Below are positions 27,511 through 37,309 of a DNA stretch of 64,000 nucleotides, one piece after another (the stretch's first letter is position 1; each line of letters opens with the position of its first letter). The position numbers were made by a program, and so were the translations under genes. A model generated the notes under the pieces. That model had not been told where the DNA came from and made no database searches. It saw nothing but the letters and a program-made list of their open reading frames with translations. The stretch lies in assembly GCA_013821605.1 (NCBI GenBank), contig JACDGP010000006.1, positions 22,956-86,955 on the forward strand. The letters are read 5' to 3'. The DNA is from Herpetosiphonaceae bacterium (lineage in GTDB: Bacteria; Chloroflexota; Chloroflexia; Chloroflexales; Kallotenuaceae).

Positions 27511-27840
27511 GTGGAGGTGCAAGCTAGCCCAACCCGGCCCGTCCAGCTACCTGTTGCGCGCACCAGTACCATTAGCAACCTGCGCTCCGAGCCGCGCATT
27601 GCCCCCGGCAATATCCTGGGCCAACTCGCCCCGGACGACGCAGTTGTCGTACTGCAAGCGCAGCCACCGGTTAATCCCCAGTGGTACCGAGTGCGTATTA
27701 CTCATACAGGGGGATCGTTAAAGGCGGGTTCCGAGGGCTGGATTTCGGCCACGATAGTGACTGTTGCTCCCCAACTCGCTTCCACGACCGTAGCGCCGAG
27801 TGCTACGCCATCTGCTACCGTGCTTACCACATCCAAGTAG
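27511..27840 (+). CDS. Bacterial SH3-like domain protein, probably 3' part of the same gene
   Basis: The 109-residue ORF begins with GTG in frame with the upstream TM protein, without a convincing ribosome-binding site. It encodes one SH3b-like domain (NLRSEPRIAPGNILGQLAPDDAV...WYRVRI...GSEGWISATIV) and a Thr/Ser/Pro tail. SH3b domains bind cell-wall peptides. Lacking a signal peptide of its own, it would need the upstream TM segment for export, which supports a broken or readthrough gene. Confidence 0.65.
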   Translation: MEVQASPTRPVQLPVARTSTISNLRSEPRIAPGNILGQLAPDDAVVVLQAQPPVNPQWYRVRITHTGGSLKAGSEGWISATIVTVAPQLASTTVAPSATPSATVLTTSK

Positions 27841-27887
27841 GCGTCGGCCAGTTGCGCCCCAATAGGTATGGTTGAACGGATCATAGC

Positions 27888-29483
27888 TTGGGTAGATATC
27901 GTATACGTTGTTTGTGGTGCTGCTGCTTGCTCTTGTTAAGTGCCTGTAGCACTGTCCTCCCACAAATCATGACCTCCCGTCCACAATCTGCAGCCGCCAC
28001 GTCCGTCGCACAAGCTACCGTTGCCGCAGCGCAGCCAGCATCAACGCCAACCGTTTCCTCGCCCACACCTCGTCCGACCGCGAGTGTACTGCCAACTGCT
28101 ATGCCCCGCTTGACAACCGATGGCTGGCTAGAAACCGCTACGCCCCATCTGCGCCTGCGCTATTATCCGCAGTCGGCGGCTGCTCGCGATATTGACCAAG
28201 TCGCTGTGGTAGCGGAAAAGGCCTATGCCCGCGCCAACACCGTGATTCCTGCCAACGGCCCACTAATGGTGACGATTTACCTCGCGCCACGCGTATTTTG
28301 GCAAGGTGGCGTGACGTATGATGGCAATACCATCCTCTTGACCTACGCGGATCGCAACTATGCTGGGGTCGAACTGTGGGCATACTTAGTGCACGAACTA
28401 GTGCATGCCTTGGCCGGCCACTATGTGCACCGTGGCAGCGAGGTCGGCGGCCTGCTTGGCGAAGGTGTGGCGGTCTACACCACCAGTGGTCATTATGGCG
28501 TCGAGCCCATTCAGCAGTGGGCTGCGGCACTGTCGGCGAGCAACCAGTATATTCCGCTCTGTACGCTACGTACCGCCTGGGACACACAACAACACGAAGT
28601 CGCCTATCTGGAAGGTGCCTCCTTCGTTGATTATCTGATTCGTACCTACGGTAGCGAGCGCTTCCTCCAATTCTATGCTCATGTACCAAGCCCACCTCCG
28701 GCACTGCGTGATCGCAATCTATGGTGCCGGAATCAGGGCGATCTACCGGTCTCTGGCGTTGGACGTCCTTACAGTCAACTCGAGACCGAATGGCGCGCCT
28801 GGCTTCAGCAACAGCGTCCACAACCGGTTGATCAAGCGGCGCTCCAAGCGCAAATTCGCCTGTATGATCTTGTCCGCCAATACCAGCAGCAGCGCGATCC
28901 TGCCGCCCGTATTCTGCCGCCCCCACCCAACCAGTGGAACGCCCGGCTACATACGCTCTTCGCAGCCCCCGCGATCACACCTACTGCGGTGTTGCAAGAA
29001 GCAATGTTTGTAGCCGCCAAGCGAAACCTTGATCAGCATCAGGTTGCACAAACGAATGCGATCCTGGACGAGCTCACCGGCAGCATCGCGACCAACACCT
29101 TTACCGGAACCTTTGGCCTTGCGTATCGTGGCATCCAGGCAGCGCTCGACGAACAAGCCGCCGCTGTCCGGCTTCACGACCGACAGCGCTACCAACAAGT
29201 GACGCTGCTTGGTGGTCCGTCCTGGCCGGGAGCGTTGTATACTGACTACCGGTGGACGATTAATGCTATCACCTTGAACCCAAATGCAGCAATTGCTGAG
29301 GCAACGCTCCAAGCGCAGGGCGCGCTTCCGGCAACGAACGTACCTTATCGCATTACCCTACGGCAGATTCCCGGGCGCTGGCAAATCGCTACAGCGGAGC
29401 AAGTAGCTGTCGATCTTTCCTTGCCCCCGCAGTCCAAAGATATTGCCCAACGAAATGGAGTTCTATGGCCGTTTCCAGAATGA
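27888..29483 (+). CDS. Lipoprotein with gluzincin (peptidase MA-like) domain
   Basis: The start is TTG 27888, with ACGGA upstream; an in-frame stop just before it excludes longer starts. A short signal peptide ends in lipobox LLSAC, so this 531-residue protein is probably a lipid-anchored surface protein. After a Thr/Pro/Ser linker, the domain contains HELVHALAGH (HExxH, His ligands and catalytic Glu) near residue 168 and a downstream LLGEGVAVY with the third-ligand Glu, the peptidase MA/gluzincin pattern. The C-terminal ~180 residues resemble an NTF2-like or DUF4440-type fold (loosely). It overlaps the nth start by 19 bases. Confidence 0.82.
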   Translation: MGRYRIRCLWCCCLLLLSACSTVLPQIMTSRPQSAAATSVAQATVAAAQPASTPTVSSPTPRPTASVLPTAMPRLTTDGWLETATPHLRLRYYPQSAAARDIDQVAVVAEKAYARANTVIPANGPLMVTIYLAPRVFWQGGVTYDGNTILLTYADRNYAGVELWAYLVHELVHALAGHYVHRGSEVGGLLGEGVAVYTTSGHYGVEPIQQWAAALSASNQYIPLCTLRTAWDTQQHEVAYLEGASFVDYLIRTYGSERFLQFYAHVPSPPPALRDRNLWCRNQGDLPVSGVGRPYSQLETEWRAWLQQQRPQPVDQAALQAQIRLYDLVRQYQQQRDPAARILPPPPNQWNARLHTLFAAPAITPTAVLQEAMFVAAKRNLDQHQVAQTNAILDELTGSIATNTFTGTFGLAYRGIQAALDEQAAAVRLHDRQRYQQVTLLGGPSWPGALYTDYRWTINAITLNPNAAIAEATLQAQGALPATNVPYRITLRQIPGRWQIATAEQVAVDLSLPPQSKDIAQRNGVLWPFPE

Positions 29484-30172
29484 AGCTAATACCCGCTGTC
29501 GATCGTGGCAAGCTCGCAGTTGTCCTGCAGGTACTCCGCGACCATTATGGCCCGCGCGAGCGCTCTGGTTCACGCGACCCTGTTGATGAGCTCGTGCTGA
29601 CGATCTTGTCTCAGAATACCTCCGACCGCAACAGCGGGCGCGCCTTTCGCTTGCTTAAAGCAGCCTATCCAACGTATGAGGCTGTGCTTGCCGCACCGGT
29701 TTCCGAACTCTACGAGGTCATCAAAGCTGCTGGACTGGGCAACATCAAGGCCCCCCGTATTCAGGCCGTCTTGTCCCAGCTACTAGCGCGACGTGGCAAC
29801 TTTGACCTGAGCTTCCTCGGGCAACTGCCGCTCGCTGAAGCCAAAAGCTGGCTGACCTCACTGCCTGGCATTGGTCCAAAAACGGCTGGTTGTGTCTTAT
29901 GCTTCGCCTGCGACCTGCCTGTGCTCGCCGTCGATACCCACATCCATCGTGTTGCCCAGCGGCTTGGCTTGATCGGCCCCAAAGTCAATGCCGATCAAGC
30001 CCACGATCTCTTGGAAACCGCGCTGCTCCCCGCTGAGGTATACGAGTTTCATGTCAATATGATCTTGCACGGTCGCCAAATTTGCCATGCCCTACGCCCC
30101 GAATGCGGGCGTTGCCCCCTCCAAGAGCTGTGTGAGTATTACCGCACGACCGTGGTATACTCCCCGGCTTAG
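29465..30172 (+). CDS. nth: Endonuclease III-like HhH-GPD DNA glycosylase
   Basis: The 235-residue protein has the helix-hairpin-helix LPGIGPKTAGCVL with the catalytic Lys, the general Asp in AVDTHIHRVAQRLG, and a C-terminal 4Fe-4S loop with C-x6-C-x2-C-x5-C spacing (CHALRPECGRCPLQELC). It removes oxidised pyrimidines and cleaves the AP site. The Gly-Pro in the hairpin and the ILSQNTSDRN start of the fold are shared with a Nth subgroup found in archaea, actinobacteria and Chloroflexota. The gene symbol is by family; the subgroup may differ in substrate. Confidence 0.9.
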   Translation: MAVSRMKLIPAVDRGKLAVVLQVLRDHYGPRERSGSRDPVDELVLTILSQNTSDRNSGRAFRLLKAAYPTYEAVLAAPVSELYEVIKAAGLGNIKAPRIQAVLSQLLARRGNFDLSFLGQLPLAEAKSWLTSLPGIGPKTAGCVLCFACDLPVLAVDTHIHRVAQRLGLIGPKVNADQAHDLLETALLPAEVYEFHVNMILHGRQICHALRPECGRCPLQELCEYYRTTVVYSPA

Positions 30173-30190
30173 CTACGAGGACGATCAATC

Positions 30191-30868
30191 ATGCTCCGAC
30201 GTTGGTTAGCTATTGCTTTGCTCTTGCTGGTTGGCTGCGCAGGCTCACAACCGGCACTGAGCTCTCAACAGGTCGCTACCCGCGCGGCGACGGCCATGAG
30301 CAGCGTTAAAACGACTCATTTTGTGATCAATATGACTGGCAAGCTGACCTATATCGATACCAATGGCGTACTCGGTCTAAAGCAGGCCGAAGGTGATGTC
30401 GTCGCCCCGGACAAAGTACGTGCGACGGTCAAAACCTCGACCTTTGGTATCGCCAGTCAAATTGGCGTGGTCGGTATTGGCGACCAACGCTGGGCTACTA
30501 ATCCGCTTAATGGTCGCTGGCAAGTGCTCTCACCCGAACTTGGCTCCTTCGACCTCGCAGCCCTCTTTGACCCGCAGGTTGGCATTACCGGTTTACTCAA
30601 AACCGCCCCATGGCAACTCGAAGCGAGCAAGGATGGCAGGTATCACCTGCGCAGCACAGTCGATGGCACCAAGCTAGTGGCCATGACCTCCGGCATGATC
30701 ACCAAGGGCCAGGTCGACGTACTCTTGCTGGTTGACGCGAAAAGCTTTCTCGTGACCTCTGCGACATTGGTTGAGCGCGATACCTCGCCCGACCAACCGA
30801 CGACTTGGCAAATTGCCCTAACCGTGCCCACGACACCCGTGACCATCGCACCGCCACCCCTTCAATGA
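30191..30868 (+). CDS. LppX/LprG-family lipoprotein
   Basis: The 225-residue lipoprotein has signal peptide LAIALLLLVGC with Cys at ~17. The body (ATAMSSVKTTHFVINMTGKL...GDVVAPDKVRATVK...DLAALFDPQVGITGLL) matches the LppX_LprAFG family, a beta-sheet pocket for triacylated lipids. It overlaps the following MFS gene by four bases (ATGA). In mycobacteria LprG and the MFS exporter P55 form the same two-gene operon and move triacylglycerides and glycolipids to the outer layer. A lipid-shuttle role here is inferred from that conserved pairing. Confidence 0.85.
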   Translation: MLRRWLAIALLLLVGCAGSQPALSSQQVATRAATAMSSVKTTHFVINMTGKLTYIDTNGVLGLKQAEGDVVAPDKVRATVKTSTFGIASQIGVVGIGDQRWATNPLNGRWQVLSPELGSFDLAALFDPQVGITGLLKTAPWQLEASKDGRYHLRSTVDGTKLVAMTSGMITKGQVDVLLLVDAKSFLVTSATLVERDTSPDQPTTWQIALTVPTTPVTIAPPPLQ

Positions 30869-32382
30869 ACTCCCCTCGTCGCTGGCTGGTCCTCGGCTGG
30901 GCCTGCCTCGGCGTGTTGCTCGCCGCCGCCGACCTCACGGCCCTGACCACCCTGATCCCCCAAATGACCTTCGACCTTGAGGTCCCATTACCGGGTGGCT
31001 TGAACGATGTTGCTTGGGTCGTGAGTGCCTACCTCATCAGCAACATCGTCGCCTTGCCGTTGAGTGGTCGCCTGGCTGATCGCTTTGACCGGCGGCTGGT
31101 ACTGATCGGCTCCCTCTGCATCTTCATGCTCGGATCGATGAGCTCGGCTTTGGCGCCCTCCCTATGGCTGTTGGTCGCGGCCCGCGCGCTCCAAGGTGTT
31201 GGTGCCGGTGCTCTGGTACCGATCACCATGGCGCTCGCCACCGATCTCCTGCCTCGCTCCCGTTGGCCGCTGGCCTTCGGCTTGATCGCCGCCGTAGACA
31301 CCGTCGGCTGGGCACTTGGCCCCCTGTATGGCGCATTGTTTGTCTCTGCTCCCGGCCTGACGTGGCGTGGCTTGTTTTGGGCTAATGTGCCCGTCGCGCT
31401 CCTCGCTGCTGCTGGTAGCTGGTACGCCTTGCGCGATTTGCAGCGTACCCCGAACCGTCGACCGATTGATCTCTCCGGGGCTGCCCTGTTAACTCTCGGG
31501 TTACTGACACTCAATCTTGGCCTTGGCAAGCTGGGTGGTGGTGCATCGAGCGGCATTTCCTTCGATGCTCAGCCGGCCACGCTCCCCTGGCAAGCTGCCC
31601 TGCCCTGGGTGGTGAGCGGCGTCGTACTGTTGGCACTCTTTGTGGTCGCGGAGCTGCACGTGAAGGAGCCGCTGATCAACCTCAGATGGCTCTTGCAGCC
31701 ACACATAGCGGCAGCCGGACTGGTGAACGTCCTCTTCGGTGCCTTGCTCATCACCGCCGCCGTTAACGTCCCACTGTTTGTTAATGCCGTGTCTACGACT
31801 ACCACCGGCTCGCCCGAAGCTATGGTTCGCTCCGCCGCGCTCCAAAGTGGCTTGCTCCTCATCGTCCTAACTGGCCTCATGGCGCTCTGCGCCCCCCTCG
31901 GTGGATCGCTTGCCGGACGCATCGGTCCAGCTCCTGTCTTGCTAGCCGGCGCGCTTTGTGCCATGCTCGGCTTTTGGCTCATGCGCAGCTGGACCGCCGC
32001 TACGCTGCCACTGGTACTTCGTGGCCATTTGGCGCTGGTAGGACTAGGCTTTGGTTTCCTGCTTGCTCCTCCTGCCGCCGTGATTATTGCCGCAGCCCCA
32101 GCTGGCGAACGCGGGCTTGCTTCCAGCCTTGTCATATTGCTACGTTTGAGTGGGATGAGCCTGGGCCTATCGGCGCTGACGGCGTGGAGTCTGGCGCGCT
32201 TCAACATCTTATCGACTGGCGAAAGCCTAGGTGGCTTGACCGCTGAACGTATTCAGCAAATCACAGTTAATGTTCTTACCAGCACCTTTACAGCAGCTAC
32301 CGGCTTGGCACTGCTGATCATGCTCCTGGGGTTGGTCCGAGCACGTCGGGGTATACGGACAGATACTCAGACAATCACGTAG
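30865..32382 (+). CDS. MFS exporter, 14-helix DHA2 type, P55-like
   Basis: The start is ATG 30865 overlapping the lipoprotein stop, not the longer track ORF. The 505-residue protein is hydrophobic throughout, with about 14 helices. The A-loop motif GRLADRFDRR is at ~residue 70, motif B/D-like ALQGVGAGALVP and the antiporter-type GPLYGAL follow. It belongs to the EmrB/P55 drug:proton antiporter group. Genomic coupling to the LprG-like lipoprotein suggests lipid rather than drug export as the natural role. Confidence 0.88.
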   Translation: MNSPRRWLVLGWACLGVLLAAADLTALTTLIPQMTFDLEVPLPGGLNDVAWVVSAYLISNIVALPLSGRLADRFDRRLVLIGSLCIFMLGSMSSALAPSLWLLVAARALQGVGAGALVPITMALATDLLPRSRWPLAFGLIAAVDTVGWALGPLYGALFVSAPGLTWRGLFWANVPVALLAAAGSWYALRDLQRTPNRRPIDLSGAALLTLGLLTLNLGLGKLGGGASSGISFDAQPATLPWQAALPWVVSGVVLLALFVVAELHVKEPLINLRWLLQPHIAAAGLVNVLFGALLITAAVNVPLFVNAVSTTTTGSPEAMVRSAALQSGLLLIVLTGLMALCAPLGGSLAGRIGPAPVLLAGALCAMLGFWLMRSWTAATLPLVLRGHLALVGLGFGFLLAPPAAVIIAAAPAGERGLASSLVILLRLSGMSLGLSALTAWSLARFNILSTGESLGGLTAERIQQITVNVLTSTFTAATGLALLIMLLGLVRARRGIRTDTQTIT

Positions 32383-32433
32383 CTTTCCATAATCACTTAA
32401 ACTTCGGTGATGGTGGCTGGCGGCGGAGTGACA

Positions 32434-32760
32434 ATGCGCGAGGCAACCGCAGTAGCCAGGGTTGGCGATCTTAAACCCGGCCAAATGAAATATATCGTCA
32501 TCGATGGCTTACCAATCGCCCTCGCCAACGTGGACGGCACGCTGTATGCCTTTGGCGACTCCTGCCGCCACGAGGGTGGCTCCTTAAGTTCGGGCGTCCT
32601 CCGCCACGACACCGTTACCTGTCCCTTGCATGGCTGGACCTATAGCGTCCGTACCGGTAAATCCATCGTACCACCGGTCGGCCTCCGTGTTCCGACTTAC
32701 GCCGTCGAAATTGCGGACGACGCCGTGATCGTGATCGTGGAGTGGCCAGACACGGTCTGA
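32434..32760 (+). CDS. Rieske [2Fe-2S] ferredoxin-like protein
   Basis: The start ATG 32434 (MREATAVARVGDL) is preceded by GGAG, so the nine upstream codons of the track ORF are dropped. The 108-residue protein carries the two Rieske cluster motifs, CRHEGG (CxH) and CPLHGW (CxxH), with proper spacing. Without a signal peptide or membrane anchor it is a cytoplasmic Rieske-type ferredoxin, as used by ring-hydroxylating dioxygenases or NirD-like partners. No partner oxygenase is nearby. Confidence 0.9.
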   Translation: MREATAVARVGDLKPGQMKYIVIDGLPIALANVDGTLYAFGDSCRHEGGSLSSGVLRHDTVTCPLHGWTYSVRTGKSIVPPVGLRVPTYAVEIADDAVIVIVEWPDTV

Positions 32761-32818
32761 GGCCACCTCCATAATCAACGGTATAATGGTTACGATTGCC
32801 GGGAGCTAAGAACGCCGC

Positions 32819-35800
32819 ATGCCGAAACGAACCGATATTCATACCATTTTGATCCTGGGTGCCGGTCCCATCGTCATCGGCCAAGCCTGCGAGTTCGATT
32901 ACTCAGGTGTGCAGGCGTGTAAGGCACTACGTGAGGAAGGCTACCGCGTCGTCCTGGTCAACAGTAATCCTGCCACGATTATGACCGATCCAGAGTTCGC
33001 GGATGCGACTTATATCGAACCGCTGACTGTGCCCAGCGTTCGGCGCATCATTGCCAAAGAGCGACCCGATGCGCTGCTGCCAACTGTGGGTGGCCAAACC
33101 GCCCTAAACTTGGCCGTGGCACTTGACCAAGCCGGTGTCCTGGCCGAGTTTGGCGTCGAACTCATTGGTGCCTCTATCCATGCAGTAGAGGTGGCCGAAG
33201 ATCGCCAGCTCTTCAAAGCTGCCATGCGTGCTGCTGGCCTCCCTATTGCCCGCAGCAATGTTGTGCACACCCTCGACCAAGCACTGGCTACCGTCAGGGA
33301 TACTGGCTTTCCTGCCATCATTCGCCCTTCCTTCACGCTTGGTGGCACCGGCGGCGGCATTGCCTACAACATCGAAGAGTTTCGCACAATTATCGAAAAC
33401 GGCTTGGAGTTGTCACCGGTTCACCAGGTGCTGGTCGAAGAGTCGTTGATCGGCTGGAAAGAGTTTGAGCTCGAAGTCATGCGCGATCACGCTGACAACG
33501 TTGTGATCGTCTGCTCGATCGAAAACATTGATGCGATGGGCGTCCATACCGGTGACTCCCTCACCGTTGCTCCCGCGCAAACCCTCACGGATCGTGAATA
33601 CCAGCGCCTACGCGATATGGCCATCCGCGTCATGAGCGCCGTTGGCGTAGAAACCGGCGGCTCGAATGTGCAGTTCGCCGTTAATCCGCGCGATGGCCGT
33701 GTCATTATCATCGAAATGAATCCTCGTGTCTCGCGCTCGTCGGCCCTGGCTTCCAAGGCTACCGGCTTCCCCATCGCTAAAATTGCTGCTAAGGTCGCCT
33801 GCGGCTATACCCTAGACGAACTGCCTAACGATATCACCCGTGAAACCCCCGCTTCTTTCGAGCCGACGCTCGATTACGTTGTAGTCAAGGCACCGCGCTG
33901 GGCCTTTGAGAAGTTTCCCGGCAGTGATCAAACGCTCGGGACGCAGATGAAATCGGTCGGCGAAGCGATGGCGATTGGCCGCACCTTTACTGAGGCCTGG
34001 CAAAAAGCCTTTCGTAGCCTCGAGATCGGTCGCATGGGATGGGGGTCCGACGGCAAAGCTGATATTGATACCGAACGCGTCCGAGAGCGCCTGATCACCC
34101 CCCATCCCGACCGGCCGCTGTATGTACGCTACGCGCTCCAAAGCGGCATGGACCAGCGCACCGTTGCCCGGCTCAGTGGCTATGACCCGTGGTTCATTGC
34201 GCAATGCGCCCGCATGCTTGACCTCGAAGGCCGTATCCGTGCCTTTACCCTTGCAACGTTGCCCGCCAATCTCATGCGCGACGCCAAGCGCGCTGGCCTC
34301 AGCGACACGCAGCTCGCCGAACTCCTGCGAGTAACAGCGAGCCCCACGGATAATGGTGGGCAGTTGCCGATGCGGGGTGCCGGGGGTCTAATTCGTGCCC
34401 GGCGAGAAGCCCTCGGCATCCTGCCGACCTACCATCGTGTCGATACCTGCGCTGCCGAGTTCCCAGCCTATACGCCCTATCTATACTCCTCATACGAGAC
34501 TGAAAGCGAAGCCTGGCCGGTCGACCGTCCCAAAGTCATCATCCTCGGCAGCGGCCCCAACCGCATTGGCCAGGGCCTAGAGTTCGATTATTGCTGTTGC
34601 CATGCCGTCTTTGCCTTGCATGACTTGGGCTACGAGACGATCATGATCAACTGTAATCCTGAGACCGTCTCGACCGATTACGATACCGCCGACCGCTTAT
34701 ATTTCGAGCCGCTCACGCTCGAAGACGTCTTGAATATCGTGGCCGAGGAGTCAGGGCTCACCTCCGGTACGCCCCACGCCCAGCTCACACCGGTGATCGT
34801 CCAGTTTGGTGGTCAAACACCGCTCAAGCTTGCGCGCGGTATCGAAGCCGCCGGTGTTCCCATCTGGGGCACTCCCCCTGAGGCCATCGACTTGGCCGAG
34901 GACCGCGAGCGCTTTGGCGCCCTGCTCCGTGAGTTGGCGATCCCCCAGCCCGAGAACGGTGTTGCTACCTCCTTCGAGGAAGCCCTGCACGTCGCCCACC
35001 GCATCGGCTACCCGGCTGTCGTGCGTCCCTCCTATGTACTAGGTGGCCGCGGTATGGCGATTGTCTATGACGATGTTGCCCTAGAGCGTTATATGCGCGA
35101 GGCGGTCGACGTCTCACCCGACCATCCGGTCCTGCTCGACTGTTTCCTGGAAGATGCCTTCGAGTTCGATGTTGATGCCGTCAGCGACGGCACCGATGTA
35201 GTCATCGCCGGCATCATGCACCAGATCGAACTGGCCGGCGTTCATTCGGGTGACTCCGCCGCCATGTTACCGCCCAGCATGATTCCAGAACACCATCTCG
35301 ACACGATCCGCCGCTATACTATTGCCCTAGCACGCAAGCTGGGGGTGATTGGGCTCATGAATGTGCAGTATGCCCTCCAGCGCGATGTCGTCTATGTTCT
35401 GGAGGTCAACCCCCGCGCCTCGCGCACCGTGCCGTTCGTCAGCAAAGCCACTGGTGTCCAATGGGCCAAAGTCGCTGCCCAGGTCATGGCTGGCAAGTCT
35501 CTCGCTGAGCTAGGCGTTCCCAACGAGCCCGTCATCAACGGCTTCCATGTCAAGGAGGTCGTCTTCCCCTGGAGTAAGTTTGCCGGTGTTGACACGGTGC
35601 TCGGTCCCGAGATGCGCTCGACGGGCGAGGCCATGGGCAGTGGTGCGACTTTCGGCGAAGCCTTTGCCAAAGCCCAGATCGGCTGTGACCACAAGTTGCC
35701 CATCAGTGGCACCGTCTTCTTCTCGGTCAACGATCATGACAAGCTCAACGCGCTGCCGGTCGCCCAGAGCTTCAAGGATCTCGGCTTCCAAATCGTCGCA

Positions 35801-36130
35801 TCAAGCGGCACAGCTGCCGTACTCGAAGCGCATGGCATTCCCTGCCGCACCGTGTACAAGGTCAACGAGGGTCGCCCAAATGTGATCGACTTAATCAAGA
35901 ACGGCGACATCGATCTCCTCGTGAACACTCCCTTGGGCAAAGCCAGCTTCTTTGACGAGCGGGCTATGCGCCGTGCCGCCGTCCAGCAAGGCATCACCTG
36001 TATCACAACCCTCAGCAGCGCCTCAGCTGCCATTGAAGCCATTGAAGCCATGCGCGCCGAAACCTGGACCGTTCGATCGATCCAAGAATGGCACCAGGGC
36101 AATGATCAGGATAATGCACCACCCCTGTAG
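32819..36130 (+). CDS. carB: Carbamoyl-phosphate synthase large subunit
   Basis: The 1103-residue enzyme makes carbamoyl phosphate for pyrimidines and arginine. Two ATP-grasp halves are visible: the first starts [19 protein letters not shown] and includes the [10 protein letters not shown] loop; the second starts [19 protein letters not shown] and includes VLGGRGM. The C-terminal MGS-like allosteric domain ([24 protein letters not shown]) ends the protein. It is about 30 residues longer than the E. coli enzyme. carA is not adjacent, so the glutaminase subunit is encoded elsewhere. A TATAAT lies at 32782, but no matching -35 is seen. Confidence 0.97.
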   Translation: MPKRTDIHTILILGAGPIVIGQACEFDYSGVQACKALREEGYRVVLVNSNPATIMTDPEFADATYIEPLTVPSVRRIIAKERPDALLPTVGGQTALNLAVALDQAGVLAEFGVELIGASIHAVEVAEDRQLFKAAMRAAGLPIARSNVVHTLDQALATVRDTGFPAIIRPSFTLGGTGGGIAYNIEEFRTIIENGLELSPVHQVLVEESLIGWKEFELEVMRDHADNVVIVCSIENIDAMGVHTGDSLTVAPAQTLTDREYQRLRDMAIRVMSAVGVETGGSNVQFAVNPRDGRVIIIEMNPRVSRSSALASKATGFPIAKIAAKVACGYTLDELPNDITRETPASFEPTLDYVVVKAPRWAFEKFPGSDQTLGTQMKSVGEAMAIGRTFTEAWQKAFRSLEIGRMGWGSDGKADIDTERVRERLITPHPDRPLYVRYALQSGMDQRTVARLSGYDPWFIAQCARMLDLEGRIRAFTLATLPANLMRDAKRAGLSDTQLAELLRVTASPTDNGGQLPMRGAGGLIRARREALGILPTYHRVDTCAAEFPAYTPYLYSSYETESEAWPVDRPKVIILGSGPNRIGQGLEFDYCCCHAVFALHDLGYETIMINCNPETVSTDYDTADRLYFEPLTLEDVLNIVAEESGLTSGTPHAQLTPVIVQFGGQTPLKLARGIEAAGVPIWGTPPEAIDLAEDRERFGALLRELAIPQPENGVATSFEEALHVAHRIGYPAVVRPSYVLGGRGMAIVYDDVALERYMREAVDVSPDHPVLLDCFLEDAFEFDVDAVSDGTDVVIAGIMHQIELAGVHSGDSAAMLPPSMIPEHHLDTIRRYTIALARKLGVIGLMNVQYALQRDVVYVLEVNPRASRTVPFVSKATGVQWAKVAAQVMAGKSLAELGVPNEPVINGFHVKEVVFPWSKFAGVDTVLGPEMRSTGEAMGSGATFGEAFAKAQIGCDHKLPISGTVFFSVNDHDKLNALPVAQSFKDLGFQIVASSGTAAVLEAHGIPCRTVYKVNEGRPNVIDLIKNGDIDLLVNTPLGKASFFDERAMRRAAVQQGITCITTLSSASAAIEAIEAMRAETWTVRSIQEWHQGNDQDNAPPL

Positions 36131-36156
36131 GGGCAGGGCTTTCCCAAGGTAGACGT

Positions 36157-37248
36157 ATGCCCCCTGATCCCGCAAGCCTTGCGACACAATTGGCACCGTT
36201 GGTAGCCGCCTACTGCCGCCGTCCAGCCGTGCGGCACGAATTGGGCCTGGCTGAAGGAACGTCCTTGGAAGCCACCGTGCTAGCCGCCGATGCCTTGTAC
36301 CTCACCTATCTTGTTCACACCCCCGATGGTCGCCGCTGGGTCGCTCGCCTCAGCACCGGCTCGCCCCTCGGCCTTTCGAGTTCCAAACAGATTGCCTATG
36401 AAGCGCGCGCCCTACGCTTCTTAGAGCCCTTCCATATTGCGCCGCAACTCTGCTATGTCGATGCCACCCTCTACCATCTGCCATATGGCTTCCTGGTGAT
36501 GGAGTATCTGCCCGGTGAGCTACTCAATGCCCAGAATCCCGCTCACCTTCAACAAGCAGCCCGCCTGTTGGCGCGCTTGCACAGCATCCCCATTCCCGCT
36601 GATAGCGCGTTTATCCGTAATGATCGTCCCCTCTCGGCTATCGTGGAGCAGGCAGCAGGCTTTCTTGCCGCCTATACTGCATCATCAGTCGCGCAGACTG
36701 AGATCACCCAGCTCCTCTCGACCGTGCTGCGAGCAGCACGTGCCTCATTGGTTAATGAACCGCGCTTCCACCCGTTCGCCCTGGTGCATACTGATCTGCA
36801 AGCTTGGACCTGGATCGTCGCACCTCCCCGCCTTGCGCTGCCATCAATACCCGGCGTGCTATCTATAAGTTCCACCCATCCCGCACTTCGGCTCATCGGC
36901 TGGTCTAAGCCGGTGCTGGATGATCCCACAGCTGATCTATGCTCGTTTCTCGCTCCGACCATGACTCGTTTGTCCCCAAATCATAGCGTCACTGCTGCCC
37001 AGCAGGAAGCCTTGCTCACTTCCTACCTAGCTCTCCGACCGGAGCTTGACACCGCTGACCTACGTGATCGCTTTGCAACCCGCATGCGCTTTGTGTATCT
37101 GCATGCCTTCACTCAATGCGCCGCTACGCTAGCTCTACCCAGTTCCGGCAGTGCTACTGCGACCAATGACGTTACGCTCTCTGTTACCGCTAACTATCTG
37201 GATCCGGTCTGGATGCGCTCGCTCTTTGGTGATTGGATCGAAGTCTAA
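36157..37248 (+). CDS. APH/choline-kinase-fold protein with degenerate active site
   Basis: The 363-residue protein has the fold markers of aminoglycoside/choline phosphotransferases: a nucleotide-binding lobe with RWVARLSTG and YEARALRFLEPF, the hinge FLVMEYLPGELL, and the catalytic-loop region LVHTDLQAWTWIV. In active enzymes that loop is HxDxxxxN and the later metal motif is a hydrophobic-DW/DF; here the Asn position is Trp and the later motif reads LIGWSKP, with Gly for Asp. HxD is kept. It may be a pseudokinase or use altered metal binding. It starts 26 bp after carB. Confidence 0.75.
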   Translation: MPPDPASLATQLAPLVAAYCRRPAVRHELGLAEGTSLEATVLAADALYLTYLVHTPDGRRWVARLSTGSPLGLSSSKQIAYEARALRFLEPFHIAPQLCYVDATLYHLPYGFLVMEYLPGELLNAQNPAHLQQAARLLARLHSIPIPADSAFIRNDRPLSAIVEQAAGFLAAYTASSVAQTEITQLLSTVLRAARASLVNEPRFHPFALVHTDLQAWTWIVAPPRLALPSIPGVLSISSTHPALRLIGWSKPVLDDPTADLCSFLAPTMTRLSPNHSVTAAQQEALLTSYLALRPELDTADLRDRFATRMRFVYLHAFTQCAATLALPSSGSATATNDVTLSVTANYLDPVWMRSLFGDWIEV

Positions 37249-37253
37249 GCGCG

Positions 37254-37309
37254 TTGCACGCTTTGCCATGCTTTGGTACAATCATCCTCGTCCTACGCCG
37301 GGCGTATGG
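37254..37309 (+). promoter_or_regulatory. Promoter and 5' hairpin of the holA leader
   Basis: TTGCAC (37254-37259) and TACAAT (37277-37282) are 17 bases apart, starting 5 bp after the preceding stop codon. The predicted start is near 37289. CC-TACGC-CGG-GCGTA-T-GG forms a hairpin at 37292-37309, so the RNA would start with a stem-loop. Confidence 0.7.
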
